From: RGIG5472 sp051867615
GTDB taxonomy: Bacteria; Bacillota; Clostridia; Oscillospirales; Oscillospiraceae
Length of the DNA stretch: 64,000 bases
Assembly: GCA_051867615.1 (NCBI GenBank)
Contig: JBJDYU010000018.1
Coordinates: 1 to 64,000 of the forward strand
Reading direction: 5' to 3'
Shown here: in pieces, positions 18,925-28,061 of the stretch
Numbering within the stretch: the stretch's first letter is position 1
Layout of the letters: each line of letters opens with the position of its first letter
The notes under the pieces: model-generated
Databases searched by the model: none
What the model saw: only the letters and a program-made list of their open reading frames with translations
What the model was told of the DNA's origin: nothing
Made by a program: the position numbers and the translations under genes

Positions 18925-19964
18925 TGGGCGTCATCTCCTTTCGGGGTGTCTTCGCCTGTCTCCGCCGCGCCGTCCAGCACGATGGAGCCGTCCTCGACGC
19001 CGCGCTTGACGTTCATCCAGCAGGAGACCTGATGATCGGCGTTGACCTGCATCCGCTCACAGCGCTCCCGCAGGCAGATCTTCATAGCCGCGTCGCAGCG
19101 GGGTGCGAAGGGGCAGCCCTTGGGCATATTCAGCAGGTCGATGGGCGTACCGGTGATGGGCTGGAGCCGGGTGCCGGCGGTGGCGGCGGAGGGGATGGAG
19201 CGCATCAGGCCCTTGGTGTATTCATGGCGGGGGTTATAGAAGATCTCGTCGGCGGTGCCCTGCTCGCAGATGGAGCCGGCGTACATGACGATGACCTCGT
19301 CGCACATCTGGGCCACCACGCCCAGGTCGTGGGTGATCATGATGATGGCCATGCCCAGCTCCTCCTGGAGGGACTTCATCAGCTCCAGGATCTGCGCCTG
19401 GATGGTCACGTCCAGCGCGGTGGTGGGCTCGTCGGCAATGAGGATATCAGGCTCGCAGGCCAGCGCCATGGCGATCATGATGCGCTGGCGCATACCGCCG
19501 GAAAACTCAAAGGGATACTGCTTCATGCGCTTTTCCGGCTCGTTGATGTTGACCAGCCGCAGCATTTCCACCGCCCGCTCACGGGCCTGCTGCTTGTTGC
19601 GGTTTGTGTGCAGCACGATGGCTTCCACCAGCTGGTGGCCGATGGTGTAGGTGGGGTTCAGGGAGGTCATGGGGTCCTGGAAGATGATGGAGATCTTGTT
19701 GCCCCGGACGGTCTTCATGACCTTTTCGCCGGCGCCCACCAGCTCCTGCCCGTCCAGCTTGATGGAGCCGGAGACGATCTTACCGGTGGAGGCCAGGATC
19801 TGCATGATGGAATAGGCGGTCACGGACTTGCCGGAGCCGGATTCTCCCACGATGCCCAGCACCTTGCCGCGGTCCAGATTGAAGGAGACGCCGTTGACGG
19901 CCTTCACCTCGCCCGCGTCGGTGAAAAAGGAGGTGTGCAGATCATTTACTTCAAGCAAAGACAT
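18921..19964 (-). CDS. oppD: Oligopeptide ABC transporter ATP-binding protein OppD
   Basis: The second ATPase of the importer, 347 residues. Walker A is GESGSGKSVT, the signature FSGGMRQRIMIAMAL, and Walker B ILIADEPTTALD. The C-terminal tail has the Cys-containing CPFAPRCDAAMKIC. The heterodimer with OppF drives transport through OppB/OppC. It is 18 bp from oppC, and its stop overlaps the oppF start. Confidence 0.94.
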
Positions 19965-19982
19965 ATCTCATACACTCCTCTC

Positions 19983-21041
19983 TCAGCTGTTGAGCTTGGG
20001 GTCGAAGGCGTCCCGCAGGCCGTCGCCGAACAGGTTCAGGGACAGCACGATGAGGGAAATGACCACCGCGGGAATGACCAGACGGTAGGGGTAGGAGGTC
20101 AGACCGTTCAGCGCGTCGGAAGCCAGGGAACCCAGGGAGGGCATGGGCGCGTTGACGCCCAGACCCAGGAAGGACAGGTAGCTTTCGGTGAAGATGGCGT
20201 TGGGGATCTGCAGGGCGGTGGAGATGATGACCACGCTGATGCAGTTGGGGATCAGGTGCTTGGTGATGATCCACTTGCCCTTGGCGCCGGTGGCCCGGGC
20301 GGCCAGCACGTATTCCTGCTCGCGCAGCGAGAGGATCTGGCCGCGGATCAGGCGGGCCATGGAGACCCAGTACAGCACGCCGAAGACGATGAAAAGGCTG
20401 ATGATGTTGGAGCCGATCTTGGCCAGCGCCGTGCCCTCGATGATGGGGGTCAGGGAGGTCCGGAGGACCGAGGCCAGCAGGATGATCATCAGCATATCGG
20501 GCAGGGAGTAGATCATATCCACGATGCGCATGATGATCAGGTCCACTTTTCCGCCGCAGTAGCCGGCGATGGAGCCGATGGTCATGCCGATGATCAGCAC
20601 GATGATGCTGGCGAAGAAGCCCACCGCCAGGGAAATACGGGTGCCGTAGACCACGCGGATGAAGTAGTCACGGCCGGCGGCGTCGGTGCCGAAGACGTGG
20701 GGGAAGACGGACACGCCCTCCTCGATGAGCTTCTGCTCCGTGGCGCCGTAGGTGAAGGGGGCCAGGTTGTTATAGGAGGAGTCCACCGGCTTGCCCGGGG
20801 TGATGCCCAGCTGGGTGTCATAGGAATAGGGCCAGAAGGAGGGCAGGATGATGGAGGTCAGGGTGATGAGCACGATGATGATGAAGCTCACCGTGGCCAC
20901 CTTGTTTTTCAGCAGGCGCTTGACGCCGTCCTTGAAAAAGGTGGAGGCGGGGCGCATCTGCACCATATAGGCCTTTTCCTCGTCGGTGGCGGGGATGAAG
21001 GCGTCCAGGTCCACCTGGAAGCTGAAGGGATTCTTTTTCAT
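19983..21041 (-). CDS. oppC: Oligopeptide ABC transporter permease OppC
   Basis: An inner-membrane permease of 352 residues. A cytoplasmic N-terminus with one membrane segment (about 48-70) is followed by an extracytoplasmic loop and the five-helix permease domain (about 130-345). The ATPase-coupling EAA-type loop reads LRGQILSLREQEYVLAARATGAKG in shortened form around residues 240-262. It lies 17 bp after oppB. Confidence 0.93.
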   Translation of the reverse strand: MKKNPFSFQVDLDAFIPATDEEKAYMVQMRPASTFFKDGVKRLLKNKVATVSFIIIVLITLTSIILPSFWPYSYDTQLGITPGKPVDSSYNNLAPFTYGATEQKLIEEGVSVFPHVFGTDAAGRDYFIRVVYGTRISLAVGFFASIIVLIIGMTIGSIAGYCGGKVDLIIMRIVDMIYSLPDMLMIILLASVLRTSLTPIIEGTALAKIGSNIISLFIVFGVLYWVSMARLIRGQILSLREQEYVLAARATGAKGKWIITKHLIPNCISVVIISTALQIPNAIFTESYLSFLGLGVNAPMPSLGSLASDALNGLTSYPYRLVIPAVVISLIVLSLNLFGDGLRDAFDPKLNS

Positions 21042-21058
21042 GTGCGCTCTCGCCTCCT

Positions 21059-21988
21059 TTATTCCAGAGTGATGCGGGGATCCACCACTTTGTAGAGGAT
21101 GTCACTGACCAGGTTCATCACGACGATGAGCGCGGCGAGGACAATGGTGGTGCCCATGATGAGGGGATAGTCACGGCTGGTGATGCTGTTGACAAAGGCG
21201 CGGCCGATGCCGGAGACGGCGAAGATCTGCTCCACCACCAGAGAGCCGGTGACGATGTAGGCCAGCATGGGGCCGAAATAGGTGATGACAGGGATCAGGG
21301 AGTTTTTCAGCGCGTGGCCGAAAATGATCCGCCAGCCCGACACGCCCTTGGCCCGGGCGGTGCGGATGTAGTCCTGGCCCAGCACGTCCAGCATGGAGGA
21401 GCGGGTCAGGCGGGTGATGTAGGCCGCGGGGTACAGGGCCAGGGTGATCACCGGCAGCACCAGGCCCGCGGTGGTGGAGCCGTTGCCCGGCAGGAGCCGC
21501 AGCTTGATGACGAATATGACCAGCAGCAGCGAGCCCATGATGAACGAGGGCATGGAGACGAAGGCCGTGGTGATGACCATGATGACCTTGTCGATGAGCT
21601 TATTGCGCCGCAGGGCGGCTACGGCGCCCAGCACCACGCCCACGATGAGCGAGATGAAGGCGGCCAGAACGCCCAGCGTGGCGGAGGTCTTCAGACCGTC
21701 GGAGATGACGTCCATGACGGTGCGGCCCCGCTGCTTGAGGGAGGGGCCGAAGTCCAGCTTCGTGACGACATCCTTCAGATAGGTGAAGTACTGCTCCATC
21801 AGCGGCTTATCGAGACCGTACTTGGCCTCCAGCGCCGCCTGCGCCGCCGGCGTGATGGCCTTTTCCGACAGGAAGGGGCCGCCGGGCACCGCGCGCATGA
21901 CAAAGAAGGTGACCGTGATGACGACCCAGACCGTCAGTATGGCCAGTCCGATGCGCTTGAGTATATAGAATAAAGTTTTAGAGTTCAC
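21059..21988 (-). CDS. oppB: Oligopeptide ABC transporter permease OppB
   Basis: The first gene of the importer operon and the partner permease, 309 residues with six membrane segments. The conserved N-terminal segment (ILKRIGLAILTVWVVITVTFF, in part) and the coupling loop with SSMLDVLGQDYIRTARAKG are present. The start is a GTG at 21988 because the nearest ATG upstream runs into TGA. A promoter is proposed at 22145-22173. Confidence 0.92.
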   Translation of the reverse strand: MNSKTLFYILKRIGLAILTVWVVITVTFFVMRAVPGGPFLSEKAITPAAQAALEAKYGLDKPLMEQYFTYLKDVVTKLDFGPSLKQRGRTVMDVISDGLKTSATLGVLAAFISLIVGVVLGAVAALRRNKLIDKVIMVITTAFVSMPSFIMGSLLLVIFVIKLRLLPGNGSTTAGLVLPVITLALYPAAYITRLTRSSMLDVLGQDYIRTARAKGVSGWRIIFGHALKNSLIPVITYFGPMLAYIVTGSLVVEQIFAVSGIGRAFVNSITSRDYPLIMGTTIVLAALIVVMNLVSDILYKVVDPRITLE

Positions 21989-22040
21989 TCACATCCCGCC
22001 TTGCTATGTAGTATTGGTTTGCCGGCCCGTGGACCGGGGC

Positions 22041-22087
22041 GCCTTTTGGGTCCCCCCAAAGGCAGCGCAAGGGCCGGCCCTTGCGCT
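22041..22087. repeat. Hairpin and perfect palindrome in the opp leader
   Basis: GCCTTT..AAAGGC (22041-22063) is followed without a gap by a perfect 24-bp palindrome with arms AGCGCAAGGGCC and GGCCCTTGCGCT (22064-22087). Both lie inside the presumed 5' leader of the opp transcript, between its promoter and oppB. Confidence 0.7.
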
Positions 22088-22144
22088 GATGTGTTCTGCG
22101 CAGGGCATTTTGCCATTTGTGCAGAAAAACACAGCTTATTGTGA

Positions 22145-22173
22145 ATTATACTAAAAAGCAATGTAAAAAGCAA
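22145..22173 (-). promoter_or_regulatory. Promoter of the opp operon
   Basis: On the minus strand TTGCTT (plus 22168-22173), a 17-nt spacer and TATAAT (plus 22145-22150). The leader to the oppB GTG would be about 150 nt and includes the palindromes at 22041-22087. Confidence 0.6.
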
Positions 22174-22328
22174 ATCAAATTCCTGCTTTTTTTGTAGCAA
22201 ATATCGCCAATTTTTAACTGATTTGGGAAAGAAATTTTATAAATACACCGGAAAACTGCCCTTTGCGCAAAAACGCGGCACAAGTTTCCTGCAATATGAT
22301 GATAAACGCCGCGCCGTGAGCCGCGAAC

Positions 22329-22364
22329 GCCGGTCAGGCCGCACGCAATCGCCGGTCAGGCCGC
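22329..22364. repeat. Short direct repeat upstream of the glyQS promoter
   Basis: The 15-mer CGCCGGTCAGGCCGC occurs at 22329-22343 and again at 22350-22364. No function is visible. The rest of 22174-22372 holds no gene. Confidence 0.6.
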
Positions 22365-22372
22365 GCCGCCCC

Positions 22373-22401
22373 TTGCAATTTCCACAGCCCTTGTGTATAA
22401 T
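22373..22401 (+). promoter_or_regulatory. Promoter of glycyl-tRNA synthetase
   Basis: TTGCAA (22373-22378), a 17-nt spacer and a perfect TATAAT (22396-22401). The leader is only about 35 nt, too short for a T-box, so this synthetase gene is not under T-box control here. Confidence 0.8.
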
Positions 22402-22442
22402 GTTGGGTACTGTATATAAATAAGCGACAGGAGGACTGCGCG

Positions 22443-23876
22443 ATGAAGAATACCGAAAAGACCATGGAGAAGCTGGTGGCCCTTTGCAAGAACCGGGGCT
22501 TCGTCTTCGCCGGCAGCGAGATCTACGGCGGCCTCGCCAACACCTGGGACTACGGCCCTCTGGGCGTGGAGCTGAAGAACAACATCAAAAAGGCCTGGTG
22601 GAAGAAATTCGTGCAGGAGAATCCCCACAACGTGGGCCTGGACGCCGCCATCCTCATGAATCCCCAGGTGTGGGTGGCCTCCGGCCACGTCACCACCTTC
22701 AACGACCCCCTCATCGACTGCCGCAGCTGCAAGATGCGCCACCGCGCCGACCAGCTCATCGAGAACTGGAACGCCGAGAACGGCGTGACCGACATGGCGG
22801 TGGAGGCCATGAGCAACGAGGAGCTGGTGGGCTACATCCGGGAAAAGAGCATCCCCTGCCCCGGCTGCGGCAAGAGCGACTTCACCGACATCCGCAAGTT
22901 CAACCTCATGTTCAAGACCCACCAGGGCGTCACCGAGGACAGCGCGGCGGAGGTCTATCTCCGCCCCGAGACCGCCCAGGGCATCTTCACCAACTTTGCT
23001 AACGTCCAGCGCACCACCCGCCGCAAGCTCCCCTTCGGCATCGGCCAGATCGGCAAGAGCTTCCGCAACGAGATCACGCCGGGCAACTTCATCTTCCGTG
23101 TGCGCGAATTTGAGCAGATGGAGCTGGAATTTTTCTGCGAGCCGGGCACGGACCTGGAATGGTTCGCCTACTGGCGCAACTTCTGCCGCGACTGGCTGCT
23201 GGGCCTGGGGATGCGGGAGGAGAACCTGCGCCTGCGTGACCACGAGCAGGATGAGCTTTGCTTCTATTCCAAGGCCACCACGGACTTTGAGTTCCTCTTC
23301 CCCTTCGGCTGGGGCGAGCTCTGGGGCGTGGCGGACCGGACGGATTACGACCTGACCCAGCACATCAACGCCTCCGGCAAGGACCTGACCTACTTCGACC
23401 AGGAGAAGAACGAGCGCTATGTGCCCTACGTCATCGAGCCGTCCCTCGGCGTGGAGCGCAGCGTTCTGGCTTTCCTGACGGACGCCTACGACGAGGAAGT
23501 GGTGGGCCAGGACAAGAACGGCAAGGACGACGTGCGGACGGTGCTGCACCTGCACCCGGCTCTCGCCCCCTTCAAGGCGGCCATCCTGCCGCTGAGCAAG
23601 AAGGAGGTGCTCTCCGAGCCGGCACGGCAGCTGCTGCAGGAACTCTCCAAGGAGTGGATGATCGACTACGACGAGACCGGCTCCATCGGCAAGCGCTACC
23701 GCCGGCAGGACGAGATCGGCACGCCGTTCTGCATCACCTTCGACTTCCAGACCGTGGGCGACGAGACTATGCCCGCCGACCACTGCGTCACCATCCGCGA
23801 GCGCGACAGCATGGAGCAGGTGCGCCTGCCCATCGCGGAGGTGCGGGACTACCTCGCGGAAAAGCTGGCATACTAA
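22443..23876 (+). CDS. glyQS: Glycyl-tRNA synthetase, single-chain type
   Basis: Charges tRNA-Gly. The 477-residue class II synthetase is of the homodimeric (eukaryote/archaea-like) type rather than the alpha2beta2 GlyQ/GlyS type. It starts with KLVALCKNRGFVFAGSEIYGG and has motif 2 around GIGQIGKSFRNEITPGNF. A Cys pair PCPGCG sits in the insertion, motif 3 is GVERSVLAFLTDA, and the anticodon-binding domain is C-terminal. An AGGAGG site lies 7 nt upstream. It is monocistronic, ended by the hairpin at 23898-23935. Confidence 0.95.
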   Translation: MKNTEKTMEKLVALCKNRGFVFAGSEIYGGLANTWDYGPLGVELKNNIKKAWWKKFVQENPHNVGLDAAILMNPQVWVASGHVTTFNDPLIDCRSCKMRHRADQLIENWNAENGVTDMAVEAMSNEELVGYIREKSIPCPGCGKSDFTDIRKFNLMFKTHQGVTEDSAAEVYLRPETAQGIFTNFANVQRTTRRKLPFGIGQIGKSFRNEITPGNFIFRVREFEQMELEFFCEPGTDLEWFAYWRNFCRDWLLGLGMREENLRLRDHEQDELCFYSKATTDFEFLFPFGWGELWGVADRTDYDLTQHINASGKDLTYFDQEKNERYVPYVIEPSLGVERSVLAFLTDAYDEEVVGQDKNGKDDVRTVLHLHPALAPFKAAILPLSKKEVLSEPARQLLQELSKEWMIDYDETGSIGKRYRRQDEIGTPFCITFDFQTVGDETMPADHCVTIRERDSMEQVRLPIAEVRDYLAEKLAY

Positions 23877-23897
23877 GCACACGAACCGAGACCGCCG

Positions 23898-23935
23898 ACA
23901 GGGGGACGGGCCTGCTGCCCGCTCCCCCTGTTTTT
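23898..23935 (+). terminator. Terminator of glyQS
   Basis: ACAGGGGGA (23898-23906) pairs with TCCCCCTGT (23923-23931), with an inner CGGGC/GCCCG pair, followed by five T. Confidence 0.85.
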
Positions 23936-23981
23936 GCAAGACTGTCCGAAAGGGCCTGCCGCCGCAGGCAAGGAGGAACGC

Positions 23982-25835
23982 ATGAGAGCCATACAACGAT
24001 TCTGGCTGTTTCAAAAGGAACCGGACCCCCTCTGGCCGGTGAAAAAGCAGCGCTGGTACGCCGCCTGGCGGCTCATCGCGCTGCTACTTATGTCCGTCTG
24101 CTGGGGCGCGGCGCTGCTGGTCATCGCGGCGGGCCGCTATCCCAAGCGGGACATTCTGGGCTACTTTGAAACGCCCCTCATCGCCGCGCTGAACATCCTG
24201 CCGGTGGTGCTGCTGTCACTGCTGTTTTACGCGCTGTTCGCCCGGGCCTGGGCGGCGTTTCTGGCCTCGGGCCTGATCACGCTGGGCTTCGCCGCGGGCA
24301 ACTACTATCTGCTGCTGTTCCGGGACGACCCATTGATGGCGGTGGACTTACTTGACCTGTTCACCGGCCTGGGCTTTACGGGCCAGTACGATCTCACGCC
24401 GGATACCTGGCTTTCCGCGGTGCTGGTCTGCTTCTGCCTTGCCGTGGCCTTTTTGCTGCTTCTGGCCCGGGGAAAGGGCGCGGGGAAGCGGCTGCGGCTG
24501 TCCCTACTGGCGCTGCTGCTGGTGCTGGCCTGGCCCATGACGCTCCTTTACGGCAGTGACACGGTGTATCAGAAAAAAGCGGTGAACTTCCACTACTTCA
24601 ACCAGTGGTCGGACACCCAGCAGTATGTTTCCCGGGGCTTTCTCTATCCCTTCCTCCACAGCATCGGCGACCTGATCCCCTCGCCGCCGCCGGGCTATGA
24701 CGAGGAGGAAGCCGCGGCGATTCTCGCGGGCTACACGGACGAGGACATCCCGGCGGAGAAGCGGGTGAACTTCGTCTCCATCCAGCTGGAGGCCTTTGCC
24801 GATTTCTCCCGCTTGGGGATCTCCGGCGTGGATTTCTCCCTCTATGACGCCTATCACGCGCTGGAGGAGGAGAGCTATACCGGCGATCTTATCACCAACA
24901 TTTTCGCCGGCGGCACCGTGGACACGGAGCGCTGCGCCATCACCGGCGTGGCGGCGCTGAAAAACTTCCGCGCACCCTCCAACTCCTACGCCTGGTGGAT
25001 GCAGGCGCAGGGCTACACGGTGGAGGGGAGCCATCCCTGCAACAACTGGTTTTATAACCGCCGCAATGTCAACGAGTATCTGGGCCTGACGAACTACCGC
25101 TATTACGAGGATTACTATACGCAGCTCTCCGGGGACTACTACACCATGGACGACCTCCTTTTCCCGGAAATTCTGCGCCTGATGCGCGAAAGTCTGGAGG
25201 AGACGGGACAGCCCTGCTTTTCCTATAACGTCAGTTACCAGAACCACGGCCCCTACAGCGCCGAGCATTCCCCCAAAAACTATGTGACAGGGACGCTGAG
25301 CGACGAGAGCCGGAACATCCTGAACAACTACCTTTATAATGCGGAGGACACCATCAGCGAGATCACGAAAATGGTGGACGAGCTGCGCAGCTGGGAGGAG
25401 CCGGTGGTGCTGCTGCTTTTCGGCGACCATAAGCCCTGGCTTGGCTACGGCAACTCGGCGTACCACGAGCTGGAGGTGGACTTTGACCTCTCCACGCCGC
25501 AGGGCCTGAAAAACTACTACGGCACCCGCTATCTCATCTGGGCCAACGATGCGGCGAAGGAAGCCCTCGGCCGGGACTTCACGGGCGAGGGGCCGGAGGT
25601 CAGCAGCAACTTCCTGCTGAACGTCCTCTTTGACGCCTGCGGCCTCAGGGGCAGCGCCTATATGCAGTTCACCGAGGAGATACGGGCGGAGCTGCCTGTC
25701 CTGACCTCCACCGGGTACTATCTCAAGGACGGCGCGGTGCGCACCGAGCTTTCCGCCGCGGAGGAGGAAGCCCTGCGGCGGTACCGGAATGTCTCTTATT
25801 ATTGGCGGGAGGAGTTCTTGTTTTCGGAAATTTGA
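23982..25835 (+). CDS. LTA synthase family protein (sulfatase fold)
   Basis: A membrane-anchored phosphoglycerol-transferase-type enzyme of 617 residues. About five hydrophobic segments fill the first 190 residues. An extracytoplasmic sulfatase-fold domain follows (about 245-540). The predicted nucleophile region is AGGTVDTERC, and the C-terminal metal motif is LLFGDHKPW. The family makes or modifies glycerolphosphate polymers such as lipoteichoic acid. A plain LtaS is not certain, because the membrane part is long and the catalytic loop differs from the GNTSDSE form. The ATG at 23982 is chosen for its AAGGAGG site. Confidence 0.85.
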   Translation: MRAIQRFWLFQKEPDPLWPVKKQRWYAAWRLIALLLMSVCWGAALLVIAAGRYPKRDILGYFETPLIAALNILPVVLLSLLFYALFARAWAAFLASGLITLGFAAGNYYLLLFRDDPLMAVDLLDLFTGLGFTGQYDLTPDTWLSAVLVCFCLAVAFLLLLARGKGAGKRLRLSLLALLLVLAWPMTLLYGSDTVYQKKAVNFHYFNQWSDTQQYVSRGFLYPFLHSIGDLIPSPPPGYDEEEAAAILAGYTDEDIPAEKRVNFVSIQLEAFADFSRLGISGVDFSLYDAYHALEEESYTGDLITNIFAGGTVDTERCAITGVAALKNFRAPSNSYAWWMQAQGYTVEGSHPCNNWFYNRRNVNEYLGLTNYRYYEDYYTQLSGDYYTMDDLLFPEILRLMRESLEETGQPCFSYNVSYQNHGPYSAEHSPKNYVTGTLSDESRNILNNYLYNAEDTISEITKMVDELRSWEEPVVLLLFGDHKPWLGYGNSAYHELEVDFDLSTPQGLKNYYGTRYLIWANDAAKEALGRDFTGEGPEVSSNFLLNVLFDACGLRGSAYMQFTEEIRAELPVLTSTGYYLKDGAVRTELSAAEEEALRRYRNVSYYWREEFLFSEI

Positions 25836-25994
25836 ATGGAAATTCAAAGTTCATTTCAAGATTGTTCAAAGTTTCTTCATGATTCCGGGTAAAAAATCAG
25901 GTATGATACATTTGCAGGGGAGGACAGGACCCTGCAAGACATAGGACACTTGACTTTTTCCATTTTTCCCTCTCTTTTTTCTCCCCCAAAGAAG

Positions 25995-26033
25995 AATAAG
26001 CGCGGAGGCGTGAGCCTCCGCGCTTATTTTTTT
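25995..26033 (+). terminator. Terminator between the LTA synthase gene and the nitroreductase
   Basis: Perfect 15-bp arms (25995-26009, 26014-26028) with a GTGA loop are followed by T residues to 26033. It ends plus-strand transcripts and may also serve the convergent minus-strand operon. The gap 25836-25994 holds a TTGCAGGG/CCCTGCAA hairpin (25912-25937) behind a TATGAT box (25902-25907); a short RNA from there is possible but unproven. Confidence 0.82.
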
Positions 26034-26124
26034 GTATTATTTGATTTTTCAGAGAGTTTTCGACATCTGTGGAAAACTTTTTCAAATTGCCGCCGTGGTA
26101 CAATCCCTCGTCAGCGGCCACCCA

Positions 26125-26856
26125 TCACGCTTCCTCATACTGCCCAAGATACTCCGCCACAGAGCGGCTCATTTCCCTGGAAAACGCACTGTTGTATTTC
26201 CGCTTGCAGAAGGCCTGCATCCACTCGCGGTAAGACTTGCCGCCGCTGCGGGGCGTCCACATTTCTTCCAGTTCCTGTTCGCTCATGGGGCGGTAGGCGT
26301 TTTCGTGGACGATGAACTTCTGCTCCACCCGCGTGGGCTTGGGGCGATCCTTCTGCTGCTGGGTGGGATAGCCGAAAATCAGCATACCCACGGGGAAAAC
26401 ATAGTCCGGCAGATGAAGCAGCTCCCGCTGCTGGGCGCAGTTTTCCATCACATCGCCGATGTAGCAGCTGCCGATGCCGAGACTTTCTGCGGCGGTGACG
26501 GCGTTCTGCGCCGCGATCATGGTGTCGCTCACCGCCAGCATCAGATCGCCCACGCCGGGTTTGCGGGGCTCGCAGCCGGTGGCGAGATAGGCGTCGTACC
26601 ACTTTTTGCAGTCGGCGCAGAAGACCAGCACCAGCTTGGCTGCGGCGATCATGGGCTGATGATCGCAGGTCTCCGCAAGGCGGTCTTTGATGCCCTGGTC
26701 GGTGATGTCCAGAATGGTGTAGAGCTGCTGATTGCCCGCGGTAGGGGCTTCCACTGCGGCGCGGAGAATCAGCGCCTTGTCAGCGGGGGAGATCTCCTGT
26801 TCGGTATAGACCCGCATGGACTTGCGCTGAAAAAGCTGACGAATGACTTCGTTCAT
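26125..26856 (-). CDS. Nitroreductase family FMN oxidoreductase
   Basis: A 243-residue flavoprotein of the NfsA/FRP-like branch. The N-terminal FMN contact region is RKSMRVYTEQEIS, the middle has AAQNAVTAAESLGIGSCYIGDV, and GMLIFGYPTQQ lies near residue 160. The C-terminal extension with MSEQELEEMW is typical of NADPH-dependent members. Likely substrates are quinones or nitroaromatics; the sequence does not tell which. It is the last gene of a nagZ-alaX-nitroreductase unit, 36 bp after alaX. Confidence 0.88.
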   Translation of the reverse strand: MNEVIRQLFQRKSMRVYTEQEISPADKALILRAAVEAPTAGNQQLYTILDITDQGIKDRLAETCDHQPMIAAAKLVLVFCADCKKWYDAYLATGCEPRKPGVGDLMLAVSDTMIAAQNAVTAAESLGIGSCYIGDVMENCAQQRELLHLPDYVFPVGMLIFGYPTQQQKDRPKPTRVEQKFIVHENAYRPMSEQELEEMWTPRSGGKSYREWMQAFCKRKYNSAFSREMSRSVAEYLGQYEEA

Positions 26857-26892
26857 ACCGTTGCTCCTTCTTGTAAAAAATAGGGAAAACGC

Positions 26893-28041
26893 TTACGCGC
26901 CGAAAAACGCCCGTATCTCGGCCTCCGTGGCGGCGGCGCTGCCCTGGATGAAGCCGTCCCGTCCGCCGCCCCGGCCATGGAGGGCGGCGTTCAGCTCCTT
27001 CGCAAAGCCGCGTTCGTCTCCGCCGCTTTCGAGCCGCACCGCGTATTTATACCCGCCGTCACGCCCAGCGAACACGGCGCAGCGCCCGCCGCAGCTCTCG
27101 CCCACCGCGACGCAGAGCCGCCGTAGGCTGTCCGCGCTCATGTCCTCCTCCAGCAAAAGCACGTCTCCCGCGCCCCGCAGGGCCTCCGCCCGGAGGGCGC
27201 AGAGCCGCTCCTCCAGCGCGGCGGAGCGGAGCTTTTCCGCCGCGAGTTCATTTTTCAGCCGCTCCACCGCCGCCGCCGTCTCCTTGGGCTTCGCGGAAAG
27301 GGCCTGAGAGATGGCGGTGTTCTGCCGGTGCAGCAGAGAGAAATAGTCAAAGGCCCGCTGGCCGCAGAGGATTTCCAGCCGGCTGCCCTCCCGGAACTTC
27401 TGGCAGGAGAGGACTTTCACAAGGCCCACCTGCCCGGCGCTCCGCACATGGGTGCCGCAGCAGGCGCAGCAGTCCGCCCCGGGGAAGGTGACGATGCGCA
27501 CGTCGCCGGGAATTTCCTTTTTGCTGCGGTAGGTCAGGCTTTGCAGCTCCTCATGGGGGTGGACGCGGATATCCACCGGAGCGTCGGAATAGATGTACCG
27601 GTTCGCGCGGGTTTCCACTTCCTGCGCAAGCTCCTCGCTGACCTCGCCGCTGAAGTCGATGGTGACGCAGTCGCTGCCCATGTGGAAGCCCACGTTTTCA
27701 AAGCCCGTCAGGGCGTGGAGGATGCCGCTGAAGATATGCTCGCCGCTGTGCTGCTGCATATGGTCGAAGCGCCGCGCCCAGTCAAGCTCTCCCGTGACCT
27801 GCGTCCCGGCCTCCAGCGCGGCGGCGCAGCGGTGGCGGATGACGCCGTCCTTTTCGTGGACCTCCGTTACCTGCACGCCGCTGAGCGCGCCCCGGTCGCA
27901 GGGCTGGCCGCCGCCCTCGGGATAAAAGGCGGTCTGGTCCAGCACGATATCAAAGCCGTCCTTCGCGCGCTCGCAGGAGACTACGGCGGCGCTGAAACGG
28001 GTGAGATAGGGGTCTTCATAGTATAGCTTTCGGGTTTCCAT
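26893..28041 (-). CDS. Alanyl-tRNA editing protein, AlaX-L type with DHHA1 domain
   Basis: Removes wrongly attached Ser (or Gly) from tRNA-Ala in trans. The 382-residue protein begins with an AlaRS-like tRNA-binding segment (TAFYPEGGGQPCDRG). The zinc-binding editing site has HMQQHSGEH (about residues 94-102) and CCACCGTHV (about 187-195). A coiled region and a C-terminal DHHA1-like domain with Gly-rich LHGRGGGRDGFIQGS follow. The AlaRS catalytic core is absent, which separates it from alaS. It lies 20 bp after the NagZ-like gene. Confidence 0.9.
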   Translation of the reverse strand: METRKLYYEDPYLTRFSAAVVSCERAKDGFDIVLDQTAFYPEGGGQPCDRGALSGVQVTEVHEKDGVIRHRCAAALEAGTQVTGELDWARRFDHMQQHSGEHIFSGILHALTGFENVGFHMGSDCVTIDFSGEVSEELAQEVETRANRYIYSDAPVDIRVHPHEELQSLTYRSKKEIPGDVRIVTFPGADCCACCGTHVRSAGQVGLVKVLSCQKFREGSRLEILCGQRAFDYFSLLHRQNTAISQALSAKPKETAAAVERLKNELAAEKLRSAALEERLCALRAEALRGAGDVLLLEEDMSADSLRRLCVAVGESCGGRCAVFAGRDGGYKYAVRLESGGDERGFAKELNAALHGRGGGRDGFIQGSAAATEAEIRAFFGA

Positions 28042-28061
28042 GGCATATCCTCTCTTTTTTC

